From an uncultured Treponema sp. (GTDB lineage Bacteria; Spirochaetota; Spirochaetia; Treponematales; Treponemataceae): a stretch of DNA of 11,180 nucleotides. The position numbers and the translations under genes were made by a program. Location: assembly GCA_947165795.1 (NCBI GenBank), contig CAMVBP010000049.1, positions 1 to 11,180 of the forward strand, read 5' to 3'. Shown here one piece after another: positions 1 to 7,138 of this stretch (position 1 is its first letter; every line of letters begins with the position of its first letter). Under the pieces are notes generated by a model. It saw only the letters and a program-made list of their open reading frames with translations. It ran no database searches and was not told where the DNA came from.

Positions 1-1546
1 AAACGTCTGTCTGTTCAGTTGCAATAAAGTTTTTGGCGGCCTTGCAAAGCTTTTGCGGAAGTCCATTTTTCTGAGCAATATCAAGCGCATGACTTTCGCC
101 GGGAAGTCCCATAATAATCCGGTAAGACGGCGAAAGTGAAGAAACATCAAATTCAACGGAAGCATTTTCGCACGAAGAATTTGAATAGCCGTAATTTTTC
201 AAAACGCCAAGATGAGTTGTAACAAGAACAAAACTTTTTCGTTCAATCAATTCATCAAGAACTGCCATTGCAATTGCACTTCCCTCCTGAGGATCTGTTC
301 CGCTTCCAAGTTCATCAAGAAGAACAAGACTTTTTGAAGTTGCATGATTTACGGCATCGGCAATATTTTTCATGTGGCCGCTGAAAGTAGAAAGACTCTG
401 CTCAAGCGACTGATCATCACCAATGTCTGCAAACACATTATCAAAAACAAGAAGACGGCTGCCTTCTGCAGCAGGAATCGGGAAACCGCTTTGATTAAGC
501 ATGGAAAAAAGCGCGAACGTTTTTAAGCTTACAGTTTTTCCACCGGTGTTCGGACCTGTAATAATCAGAACATTTGTATTCCGTTCAAAACGCAAATCAA
601 TAGGAACTGCAGTTTTTCCCAAAAGCGGATGACGCGCTTTAATAAGCATTGGCGGTTCAGTGTTACATTCGAGCGCATAAACGCATTTGTTTTCAATTCC
701 CCATTTTGCACCTGCAATACTTGAATCAATTTCTGTCATAACAGGAATTGCAGTTTTAAATAAAGGAATTGAAGGCCGCAAAGAAGCAGTAAGTTCAGTC
801 AGGATTTTTTTAATTATGATTTCAAGTTCATTTTCTTTCTGGACAAGACAGTTACTGCACAGAACCGCTTCCTGAGGTTCAACATAACATGTTTTTCCGC
901 TCTGGCTTACTTCGTGAACAATTCCGTTTATCTTATTCTGAAGTCCTGCCTTTACCGCAATCACCTGACGGTCGCCGCGCAATACCGGAACATTGCTTTC
1001 AAGAATATTCTGATATTTCGGGTCGCTGATAATTTTCTGCATTATGTTTTTAAGTTTTGCATTCAGCGAAGCAATTTCTTTTCGGATTGCAACAATTTCG
1101 GGAAGCTCGCGCAGAATTCCATCCGGTGTAATAATGCGGAAAACAAGCTTTTCGGTTTCTGAAAAATCAGGAAGCTTTTGAATGCGGTCTGTAAGAATTG
1201 GAAGTTCAAGTTTTTCGCCTGCATTCAAAACTGATTTTTTAATTGATTTTACGCTTGTAATAAAATCAGCAATTACTTTAACCTGTTCAAGCGAAAGATT
1301 CATTCCGTCTGTTTTTATAATTGAAAAAAACGGATTTATACTTTCATAAGATTTTATGCCTGAAGAAGTTGCCATTAAAAAGGCTTCACATTCACGTCCA
1401 AGATTTTTTAATTCATTGATTTTTTTTTCGTCTTTAAACGGAATGCGTTCCAAAAGATTTTTCTGCGCATCCTGTGTTGCACAAAATGCAGCAATCTGAT
1501 CTCTTATTCTAAAATAATCAATTTCATTTAACGCTTTAGTATTCAT
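1..1546 (-). CDS. mutS2: Endonuclease MutS2, N-terminal 515 residues (cut by left edge)
   Basis: I translated this from the ATG at 1546-1544. The frame stays open to the left edge. It is a MutS-family ATPase of the MutS2 type, which acts on branched DNA or on collided ribosomes depending on the organism. A helical core and clamp region occupies about residues 1-300. The Walker A motif GPNTGGKT is at residues 331-338. The Walker B motif LVLLDE is at 407-412, followed by the MutS signature GSGTDP and an H-loop TTHLG. MutS2 proteins are usually about 780 residues, so the C-terminal connector and the expected Smr nuclease domain should lie beyond position 1. No mismatch-reading N-terminal domain is visible, which separates it from MutS1. 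The start lies 3 nt after the rsgA stop and in the same frame (TAA AAA ATG), with no Shine-Dalgarno sequence, so translation probably depends on coupling to rsgA. Confidence 0.95.
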   Translation of the reverse strand, partial: MNTKALNEIDYFRIRDQIAAFCATQDAQKNLLERIPFKDEKKINELKNLGRECEAFLMATSSGIKSYESINPFFSIIKTDGMNLSLEQVKVIADFITSVKSIKKSVLNAGEKLELPILTDRIQKLPDFSETEKLVFRIITPDGILRELPEIVAIRKEIASLNAKLKNIMQKIISDPKYQNILESNVPVLRGDRQVIAVKAGLQNKINGIVHEVSQSGKTCYVEPQEAVLCSNCLVQKENELEIIIKKILTELTASLRPSIPLFKTAIPVMTEIDSSIAGAKWGIENKCVYALECNTEPPMLIKARHPLLGKTAVPIDLRFERNTNVLIITGPNTGGKTVSLKTFALFSMLNQSGFPIPAAEGSRLLVFDNVFADIGDDQSLEQSLSTFSGHMKNIADAVNHATSKSLVLLDELGSGTDPQEGSAIAMAVLDELIERKSFVLVTTHLGVLKNYGYSNSSCENASVEFDVSSLSPSYRIIMGLPGESHALDIAQKNGLPQKLCKAAKNFIATEQTDV

Positions 1547-1549
1547 TTT

Positions 1550-2536
1550 TTATTCAAGGAATTTTCCAGTTTTTATTTCTGTTGCAATTCTGAGCCAGGA
1601 ATCATAGCGTTCCGGTGAAATTTCACCATCGCACACAGCCTGCTGAATTGCACAATCAGGTTCCGTTGTATGGCTGCAGTTTAATCCGAATTTACATTTT
1701 CCTATATATTTTTCAAATTCTCTAAAATAAAGTGCAACCTCGTTATACGGAACATCATCTAATACAAAACGGCGGATACCGGGAGTGTCAATAATATCTG
1801 CATGACGGCCCTGAATTCCGTCGGTCAAAGTTTCGTTTAAGGTAAGGTGAATTAAGGTTCCTTTTGTTGTCGTGTGATTTCCGCGCCCGTATTTTTTTGA
1901 AAGGCTTCCTGTTTTTAAAACACAGGTATTATCCATTACATTAATAAGGCTGGATTTTCCAACGCCAGACTGACCGACAAAAGCGCTTAAGTGATTTTCC
2001 AAAAGATTTGAAAATTCAATCATACCTTCGCCGGTTTTAGCTGAAATTTTTAAAACCTTATAACCAAGATCCTGCCAGATAGAAAGTCTGCGCTCAATTG
2101 CTTCGAACTCTTTGATTCTTCCGTCTGTCTGCATTTTTTCTGCGAGGTCCCATTTGTTGCAGACAATTACAGGAGTGATTCCCTGGTGCTCTGCCTGCGC
2201 AAGAGCCCTGTCTGTAAAACGTGGACGGAAAGGAGGTTCATCTGGAGTTGTAACCAGAATCAGATAATCAAGATTACTTGCAAGAAGCTGAGGACAACGG
2301 CCCTTTACATTCCATCTTAAGAAAGTATTTTTTCTTGGATGCAAAGAAAGCACCTGACCTTTCTGTTCATTCATCGGGTCAACTTCGACATCAACAATGT
2401 CGCCGGGCGCAATCGGATTGTAAAAAGTTTTATCTGATTTTAAAACTTTTCCCTTAATCGAGCAGTTTCTTACAATTCCATCGGAACATTCAACTGTAAA
2501 AATATTGTTTGTTCCCGCAAGGATTAATCCTTTCAT
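1550..2536 (-). CDS. rsgA: Ribosome small subunit-dependent GTPase RsgA (YjeQ)
   Basis: This is a late 30S-subunit assembly GTPase acting in the cytoplasm. The 328-residue length is normal for the family. An OB-fold-like segment covers about residues 1-70. The circularly permuted GTPase order is visible: G4 NKWD at 127-130, G5 SAK at 165-167, then G1 GQSGVGKSS at 188-196, an HTTT segment near 221-224, and G3 DTPG at 250-253. The C-terminal zinc site is formed by C281, C287, H289 and C295. The start is well supported: AGGAGA lies 4 nt before the ATG (plus positions 2541-2546). The gene sits between argS (65 nt upstream) and mutS2 (3 nt downstream) and is probably co-transcribed with both. All diagnostic GTPase and zinc residues are present, so it should be active. 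Confidence 0.97.
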   Translation of the reverse strand: MKGLILAGTNNIFTVECSDGIVRNCSIKGKVLKSDKTFYNPIAPGDIVDVEVDPMNEQKGQVLSLHPRKNTFLRWNVKGRCPQLLASNLDYLILVTTPDEPPFRPRFTDRALAQAEHQGITPVIVCNKWDLAEKMQTDGRIKEFEAIERRLSIWQDLGYKVLKISAKTGEGMIEFSNLLENHLSAFVGQSGVGKSSLINVMDNTCVLKTGSLSKKYGRGNHTTTKGTLIHLTLNETLTDGIQGRHADIIDTPGIRRFVLDDVPYNEVALYFREFEKYIGKCKFGLNCSHTTEPDCAIQQAVCDGEISPERYDSWLRIATEIKTGKFLE

Positions 2537-2567
2537 CTATTCTCCTATAGTTTACTAAGTCTCCGCG

Positions 2568-2580
2568 GCAGCAACGCTGC
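2568..2580. other. Small hairpin in the argS-rsgA gap
   Basis: GCAGC and GCTGC form a perfect 5-bp stem around a 3-nt loop in the 65-nt gap between argS and rsgA. No T-tract follows on either strand, so this is not a convincing intrinsic terminator. It could be an attenuation or processing site within the operon, or simply chance. Confidence 0.25.
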
Positions 2581-2601
2581 ATCAAGACGCGATTTTTCCG
2601 G

Positions 2602-4425
2602 TTACATTTTTTCCAGATACGGTACAAGAACAAGCATCATTGCGTTCTTGATTACCTGAAGCGTACAGTCTGCCAGGTAAAGACGTGCACCTGCCAACTG
2701 CTTGCTTTCTGCATTTACAATCTGACAGTTCTGATAGAACTTACTGAACAGCTTTGCAACCTCGTAAACATAAGCGGCAACTTCACTCGGGTCAAGATTT
2801 TCTGCAGCCTTTGCAATTACGTTTGGATAATCTCCAAGCTGTTTAATCAAAGCCCATTCATCTTCACTTGAAAGAAGTGCAACTGCAGCTTCTGAGCTGT
2901 CTTCTACAACGCCGGCCTCGCCAGCCTTTGCAAGAATTGAGTTTATGCGCGCACCCATGTACTGTAAGTATGGACCTGTGTTTCCATTAAAGCTCAAAGA
3001 CTCAGCAGGATTGAAAAGCATATCCTTAATTGGAGTAGCCTGAAGCATGTAATAATGAAGCGCACCAAGAGCAACCTTTTCTGCAACCTCGTCTGCATCG
3101 CCTACTTCACCGTCGCGGCCGCGCTCTTTAATTGCGGCAAGTGCATCTGCGTGAAGTGAATCAACTAAATCATCAGCATCAACAACAGTACCTTCGCGGC
3201 TCTTCATACGACCACTTGGAAGATTTACAAGACCATAGCTGAGGTGGTAGAGCTTATCTGCCCAGTCAAAGCCAAGCTTTTTGAGAATGTGGAACAAAAT
3301 CTTAAAGTGATAATTCTGCTCGCTTGCAACAACATACACAAGCTGATTGAAAGCCCAGTCGTCGTGGCGGCTGATTGCAGTTCCAATATCCTGAGTAATA
3401 TAAACAGAAGTTCCATCCTTGCGGAGCAAAACCTTCTCGTGATTATCTTCGTCCTTACCCTTACCTACAACGTCTGTTACGTCAATACGAACAGAGCCGT
3501 CTTCAGCCTTAAAGAATACGCCCTTTTCCAGGCCCTTCATAATTTCGTCTTTTCCCTTAAGGTAAGTTTCGCTTTCAAAGTAGTATTTATCAAAGCTGAT
3601 TCCGGTACGATTGTAAGTTGCCATCATACCATCGAAGGTCCAGCCGTTCATCTTTTCCCAGAGGGCGTGAACTTCAGGATCACCGGCTTCCCACTTAATC
3701 AGCATATCTTCTGCCATCTGATTTGCTTCAGGATGTGCAGTTTCAGGCTTATCTTTTTCGCCCTTGAGATATTTGTCAAACTCAACATAGCACTGACCGA
3801 CAAAGTGGTCACCCTTCATTCCGAGAGATTCCGGTGTATCGCCGTTTGCCTCGTGGAAGAGCTTATACGCGAGCATAGATTTACAGATATGAACACCGCG
3901 GTTATTGATAAGGTCTACCTTGTAAACCTCAGCACCAGCAGCCTTAAGAATGCGGCTAACTGATTCACCAAGTGCGTCGTTGCGAACGTGACCAAGATGA
4001 AGCGGTTTGTTAGTATTTGGAGAAGAGAACTCAATCATAACGCGGCGGCCTTCCAAAGGCTTTTTACCTTCGCTGTTGAAAGAACCGTAAGTGTCGCCCT
4101 GAGTTTTAATTGCTTCAAGAATTTTTCCTGCTGAATCTGCCTTGTTTAATTTAATATTTACGTAAGGACCAACTGCAAGAATTTTTCCGAGAGAAACTTC
4201 GCCAATCAAATCTGCAATTTCTTTTGCAATCTGCGGAGGTGCCATTTTTAATGCTTTTGCAAACACAAACATAGGAGAACCCAAATCTCCCATAGAAGCA
4301 TCCGGCGCATTCTGAACTACAATTTTATTTTCAAAGCCGCTTTCTAATTCAATCTGCTTTTGCGAAAAATATTTTTCTACTGCTGAACATATAATCTGTT
4401 TAAAATCTGATTTTGAATCACTCAT
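2602..4425 (-). CDS. argS: Arginyl-tRNA synthetase (ArgS)
   Basis: This class I aminoacyl-tRNA synthetase charges tRNA-Arg with arginine, using ATP. The 607-residue length is typical. An Arg-tRNA synthetase N-terminal domain covers about residues 1-110. The HIGH-type motif HLGH is at 143-146 inside the conserved context SSPNTNKPLHLGHVRND. The KMSKS equivalent RMKSREG starts at residue 406. A DALR-type helical anticodon-binding domain follows from about residue 480, ending in the usual hydrophobic tail (LVLVPYLEKM). AGAGG lies 5 nt before the ATG. The gene starts 21 nt after the popT stop, which suggests co-transcription from the popT promoter. Several long open frames on the opposite strand here, the largest at 3244-3963, are shadows of this gene. 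Confidence 0.98.
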   Translation of the reverse strand: MSDSKSDFKQIICSAVEKYFSQKQIELESGFENKIVVQNAPDASMGDLGSPMFVFAKALKMAPPQIAKEIADLIGEVSLGKILAVGPYVNIKLNKADSAGKILEAIKTQGDTYGSFNSEGKKPLEGRRVMIEFSSPNTNKPLHLGHVRNDALGESVSRILKAAGAEVYKVDLINNRGVHICKSMLAYKLFHEANGDTPESLGMKGDHFVGQCYVEFDKYLKGEKDKPETAHPEANQMAEDMLIKWEAGDPEVHALWEKMNGWTFDGMMATYNRTGISFDKYYFESETYLKGKDEIMKGLEKGVFFKAEDGSVRIDVTDVVGKGKDEDNHEKVLLRKDGTSVYITQDIGTAISRHDDWAFNQLVYVVASEQNYHFKILFHILKKLGFDWADKLYHLSYGLVNLPSGRMKSREGTVVDADDLVDSLHADALAAIKERGRDGEVGDADEVAEKVALGALHYYMLQATPIKDMLFNPAESLSFNGNTGPYLQYMGARINSILAKAGEAGVVEDSSEAAVALLSSEDEWALIKQLGDYPNVIAKAAENLDPSEVAAYVYEVAKLFSKFYQNCQIVNAESKQLAGARLYLADCTLQVIKNAMMLVLVPYLEKM

Positions 4426-4446
4426 AAAAACCTCTAATCTTTACTA

Positions 4447-5352
4447 TTAATTATCTTTAGGTTCAAATTTTGAAGAAAAATAAGCCATTGCTGCACCTGC
4501 AATTATACAAATAATTCCTGATATAATTTTAACAGCTCCGGAAAATTCTCTGAACCCTGGAAACACAACAAGCACCGAACCGCAGATTAATCCAAAAATA
4601 ACTGAATAAGTCTGATGCGGAGCTTTCTTCAATAAATAACAGATTAATTTTGCACCGCACAAAAGACCAATTAAAACGCCAATTCCATTCGGCAGCAAAA
4701 GGAAGAATGCATGAAACATTGTTTCTTTTACAAACAGTGCCGGAATTGAAGAAATAATGATTGTATAAACACCCATCATAAGCATGAGTAAAGAACCGGA
4801 AATTCCCGGAATAATCATTGCTACGGCACCAATAACACCTGCAACAAAAATGCGGACTACAAGCGGAAAAGTAATTGCCGGCAGAATCATGTTTTCTGCA
4901 ACATCACGGCTCATAGAAGAATCCTTCATATCAAAGAAAATAAGAACTGCAAAACCGGCAACGGCACAAATAACCATTCCAATAATTCTTGGAACAGTAA
5001 AATATTTCGGCTGATTTTCTGAACCAGGCGCACGCTTTAAAACAAGCGAAAGCAAAAGCGGAATACTTCCCAAAACAAGTCCTGTAAAAAAACAGTTTGT
5101 CTGGAACGGAAATCTTTCATAAAGTTTTGTAATAATTTTACTGAGGATTAAAACACCCAAAGCCATTCCTACCAAAAGAGGAAATACAAAACGCTTATTT
5201 GCCCACAATTTTTTTACATTAAAAGTAATTGCATTTACAAATTTATCATAAATATTGAAGACAACAGCTAAAGTGCCTCCAGAAACTCCCGGAATAACAT
5301 TTGCCATTCCAACAATAATTCCAATAACAAAAATACGAATAATTCCAAACAT
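4447..5352 (-). CDS. popT: DUF368 membrane protein, PopT-type undecaprenyl-phosphate translocase
   Basis: This is a 301-residue polytopic inner-membrane protein. Two internally repeated halves each carry the family glycine/proline motif: PGVSGG at 21-26 and PGISGS at 182-187, each followed by a hydrophobic segment, as in an inverted-repeat transporter. DUF368 proteins have been shown in other bacteria to return the cell-wall lipid carrier undecaprenyl phosphate to the cytoplasmic face. That role is carried over here by family membership. No Shine-Dalgarno sequence precedes the ATG. The nearest promoter-like sequence puts transcription start almost at the start codon. It is the first gene of the popT-argS-rsgA-mutS2 run. 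A later start at Met16 is possible but would remove part of the first membrane segment. Confidence 0.9.
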   Translation of the reverse strand: MFGIIRIFVIGIIVGMANVIPGVSGGTLAVVFNIYDKFVNAITFNVKKLWANKRFVFPLLVGMALGVLILSKIITKLYERFPFQTNCFFTGLVLGSIPLLLSLVLKRAPGSENQPKYFTVPRIIGMVICAVAGFAVLIFFDMKDSSMSRDVAENMILPAITFPLVVRIFVAGVIGAVAMIIPGISGSLLMLMMGVYTIIISSIPALFVKETMFHAFFLLLPNGIGVLIGLLCGAKLICYLLKKAPHQTYSVIFGLICGSVLVVFPGFREFSGAVKIISGIICIIAGAAMAYFSSKFEPKDN

Positions 5353-5389
5353 ATAGTAGAAGAATACAAGAATTTTGAAATCATCTCAA
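5353..5389 (-). promoter_or_regulatory. Candidate sigma-70 promoter of popT operon, near-leaderless
   Basis: On the minus strand, TTGAGA (5389-5384), a 17-nt spacer and TATTCT (5366-5361) are followed by 8 nt and then the popT ATG. This predicts a leader of 0-2 nt. A competing perfect TATAAT sits at 5399-5394 with a poor -35 and would give a leader of about 35 nt without a Shine-Dalgarno sequence. Which one is used cannot be decided from sequence. Confidence 0.45.
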
Positions 5390-5410
5390 CTAGATTATAC
5401 AAACAGGTAA

Positions 5411-5426
5411 TGCTATAATTGAACTA
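5411..5426 (+). promoter_or_regulatory. Extended -10 promoter predicting a leaderless RsmI-like mRNA
   Basis: TGCTATAAT (5411-5419) is a perfect extended -10 element. Only 6 nt separate it from the ATG at 5426, so transcription should begin at or next to the A of the start codon. The -35 position (TAGATT, 5391-5396) is weak, as is common with extended -10 promoters. There is no room for a Shine-Dalgarno sequence. The same layout recurs at 9669-9684. Confidence 0.6.
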
Positions 5427-6133
5427 TGGAACCAGCGCTTTATCTTATACCTGTAACTTTGGGCGAAACAGAAATTTCTCAGGTTTTACCGGCATATAAT
5501 CACGATTTAATAGTAGAAATTAAACACTTTATTGTAGAAAATATACGCTCGGCACGACGCTTTCTAAAAAAAGTTGAAAAATCAATTGATATAGATGAAC
5601 TTACTTTTTATGAATTAAACCGTCATACAGACCGTAAATTTATAGGAGAATATCTGGAACCGCTTAAACAGAAAAAGCCGGTCGGAATTATCAGCGAAGC
5701 AGGCTGTCCTGCAATTGCCGATCCAGGTGCAGATGTAGTTGCAATTGCACAGCAGCGCGGCTACAAGGTTATTCCGCTTGTTGGTCCTTCATCAATAATA
5801 ATGTCTGTAATGGGAAGCGGATTTAACGGACAAAGTTTTGCATTCAACGGCTACCTTCCTGTAGAAGTTCCACAAAGAATAAAAGCCTTAAAAAAACTTG
5901 AACAGAAAGTTCAGAACGAAAATCAGACTCAGCTATTTATAGAAACACCGTACCGCAATGCAAAAATGATAGAAACAATTCTTAATTCACTGAATCCAAA
6001 AACAAAGCTCTGCATCGCAGCGGGAATTACCTGTGCAGAAGAATATATCAAAACAAAAACAATAGCAGACTGGAAAAAAGAAAAATTGCCGGAACTTGGA
6101 AAAATCCCGGCAATCTTTGTTATTGGAAAATAA
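5426..6133 (+). CDS. Tetrapyrrole-methylase-family SAM-dependent methyltransferase, RsmI-like
   Basis: This is a 235-residue member of the tetrapyrrole methylase (TP methylase) superfamily, closest in style to RsmI, which 2'-O-methylates 16S rRNA C1402. The RsmI-like SAM-site motif is SEAGCPAIADPGA at residues 90-102, where RsmI usually reads DAGTP(x)ISDPG. PLVGPSS at 117-123 and the NGYLP segment near 141-145 are also family hallmarks. It is about 50 residues shorter than typical RsmI and belongs to a shorter group annotated only as SAM-dependent methyltransferase, so the target RNA or other substrate is unknown. It is monocistronic, divergent from popT and convergent with the fabG-like gene. 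No Shine-Dalgarno sequence is present and the mRNA is probably leaderless. Confidence 0.88.
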   Translation: MEPALYLIPVTLGETEISQVLPAYNHDLIVEIKHFIVENIRSARRFLKKVEKSIDIDELTFYELNRHTDRKFIGEYLEPLKQKKPVGIISEAGCPAIADPGADVVAIAQQRGYKVIPLVGPSSIIMSVMGSGFNGQSFAFNGYLPVEVPQRIKALKKLEQKVQNENQTQLFIETPYRNAKMIETILNSLNPKTKLCIAAGITCAEEYIKTKTIADWKKEKLPELGKIPAIFVIGK

Positions 6134-6146
6134 ACAATGTTGTAAA

Positions 6147-6179
6147 ATCAGCAGACCTGCACCGCGCAAGCCGGCTGAT
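6147..6179. terminator. Possible weak hairpin between convergent genes
   Basis: ATCAGC (6147-6152) and GCTGAT (6174-6179) form a 6-bp stem in the 51-nt gap between the converging RsmI-like and fabG-like genes. The 21-nt loop is long and GC-rich. The location suits a bidirectional transcription stop, but no clear T-tract follows on the plus strand, so confidence is low. Confidence 0.3.
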
Positions 6180-6184
6180 ATTAA

Positions 6185-6937
6185 TTACATACCACCGTCA
6201 ATTTCGATGCACTGTCTTGTAATATATGCAGCGCCTTCGCTAAGAAGGAACACAGCAGCAGCAGCAATTTCTTCAGGTTTTCCGGCACGTCCCATAGGAA
6301 TAGTCTGCATAATGATATCGTAAACTTCAGGACGAATAGCCTTAGTCATATCTGTTTCGATTACACCAGGTGCAATTGCGTTACAAGTAATTCCACGGCC
6401 TGCAAGTTCAACAGCGAGAGCCTTAGTTGCACCAATAATTCCGGCTTTAGAAGCACTGTAGTTTGTCTGACCGCGGTTTCCATCACAACCACTTACAGAA
6501 GAAATTGTAATGATACGTCCACCGCGTTTATTTTTGCGGCTTGCCATAGGCATCAAAAGCGGATTGATTACATTGTAGAAGCTGTCGAGGTTTGTATGAA
6601 TAACCTTGTCCCAGTCTTCGCCGCTCATAGCAACAAAAGTATTGTCGCGGGTAACACCGGCGTTATTTACGATTCCCCAGAGAACTCCGTGCTTAGCAGA
6701 AAGTTCACCAAGTTTTGCCTTACAATCTTCGCGATTAGAAACATCAAACTGAATAAGTTCGCCCTGTCCACCGGCAGCTTTAATCTGAGCAAGAGTTTCC
6801 TCAGCCTTTCCCTGACTTCCGTTGTAGTGACAGATTACATAATATCCGGCCTTAGCAGCCTCAACAGCGATAGCACGACCAATTCCGCCGCTCGCACCAG
6901 TAACAAGAACTTTCTTATCGAGATTTTCGTTTTCCAT
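6185..6937 (-). CDS. fabG: 3-oxoacyl-ACP reductase, FabG-like short-chain dehydrogenase
   Basis: This is a 250-residue classical SDR expected to reduce 3-oxoacyl-ACP with NADPH. The cofactor motif TGASGGIG is at residues 13-20, NNAG at 91-94, the active-site Asn at 116, catalytic Ser147, Tyr160 and Lys164 (YSASK). The PGVIETDM loop and the C-terminus RQCIEIDGGM also fit. The segments SSVSG...GNRGQTNYSASKAGIIGATKALAVELA and AAYITRQ look to me more like the FabG-type reductases of aryl-polyene-like clusters than like housekeeping FabG. That is a recollection, not a search result. No ACP or ketosynthase gene lies nearby. GAGGAA lies about 5 nt before the ATG. A GC-rich structured element occupies its 5' leader. 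Confidence 0.93.
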   Translation of the reverse strand: MENENLDKKVLVTGASGGIGRAIAVEAAKAGYYVICHYNGSQGKAEETLAQIKAAGGQGELIQFDVSNREDCKAKLGELSAKHGVLWGIVNNAGVTRDNTFVAMSGEDWDKVIHTNLDSFYNVINPLLMPMASRKNKRGGRIITISSVSGCDGNRGQTNYSASKAGIIGATKALAVELAGRGITCNAIAPGVIETDMTKAIRPEVYDIIMQTIPMGRAGKPEEIAAAAVFLLSEGAAYITRQCIEIDGGM

Positions 6938-6956
6938 AATTTCCTCTTATAGTTTT

Positions 6957-7072
6957 GGGGGTTCCCTTTCGCTTCGCTCAAGGTCGGGCTTTTCAGGGTT
7001 TCGCTGTCGCTCCATTCGACGCAAACTTCGTTTGCTTACGAACGGCTTCGCCGCCCTTACAATCCCTAACCC
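6957..7072 (-). repeat. GC-rich structured intergenic element in the fabG leader
   Basis: This block of about 116 bp is far richer in G+C than its surroundings. It is built from CGAA/TTCG-containing hairpins. Stem GCAAAC/GTTTGC (7021-7026 with 7030-7035) and stem CGGC/GCCG (7043-7046 with 7050-7053) both close on GAA triloops in the minus-strand RNA, and GTCG...CGAC adds another. Its ends carry a 5-bp inverted repeat, GGGTT/AACCC. The composition and the motif GGGTTAGGGATTGTAAGGG resemble dispersed noncoding repeats I associate with treponemes. No second full copy occurs in this window. A structured, regulatory 5' leader is the alternative reading. Confidence 0.6.
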
Positions 7073-7078
7073 AATCTT

Positions 7079-7107
7079 ATCATACTCACAAAGCTTTTGC
7101 TAGACAA
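7079..7107 (-). promoter_or_regulatory. Candidate promoter of the fabG-like gene
   Basis: On the minus strand, TTGTCT (7107-7102) and TATGAT (7084-7079) are separated by exactly 17 nt. Predicted transcription start is near 7072, the first base of the GC-rich element, giving a leader of about 135 nt. The -35 box overlaps the right part of the 7103-7123 hairpin. Confidence 0.5.
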
Positions 7108-7123
7108 AATTCAAGATTTTGTC
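7103..7123. terminator. AT-rich 8-bp hairpin after the AEC permease gene
   Basis: GACAAAAT (7103-7110) pairs perfectly with ATTTTGTC (7116-7123) around a 5-nt loop, 15 nt downstream of the permease stop codon. It is placed like a terminator for that gene, but lacks a trailing U-tract, and one arm overlaps the candidate fabG -35 box. Its role is uncertain. Confidence 0.35.
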
Positions 7124-7138
7124 ATAAAAAATAAACTG

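Noticed and set aside
344..1162. Three short plus-strand open frames (344-526, 687-875, 914-1162)
   Set aside because: All lie inside the mutS2 coding sequence on the opposite strand and have no ribosome binding sites or domain signs.
3244..3963. Plus-strand open frame of 239 codons opposite argS
   Set aside because: It lies wholly antisense to argS, which has intact motifs and a ribosome binding site. The frame has no ribosome binding site or recognisable domain and looks like a codon-bias shadow.
6596..6952. Plus-strand open frame of 118 codons opposite fabG
   Set aside because: It is antisense to a clearly intact SDR gene, and its sequence is low in recognisable features.
6957..7072. tRNA or known riboswitch in the fabG leader
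   Set aside because: The hairpins do not form a cloverleaf or carry a CCA end, and I recognise no riboswitch core motif. It is described as a structured repeat instead.
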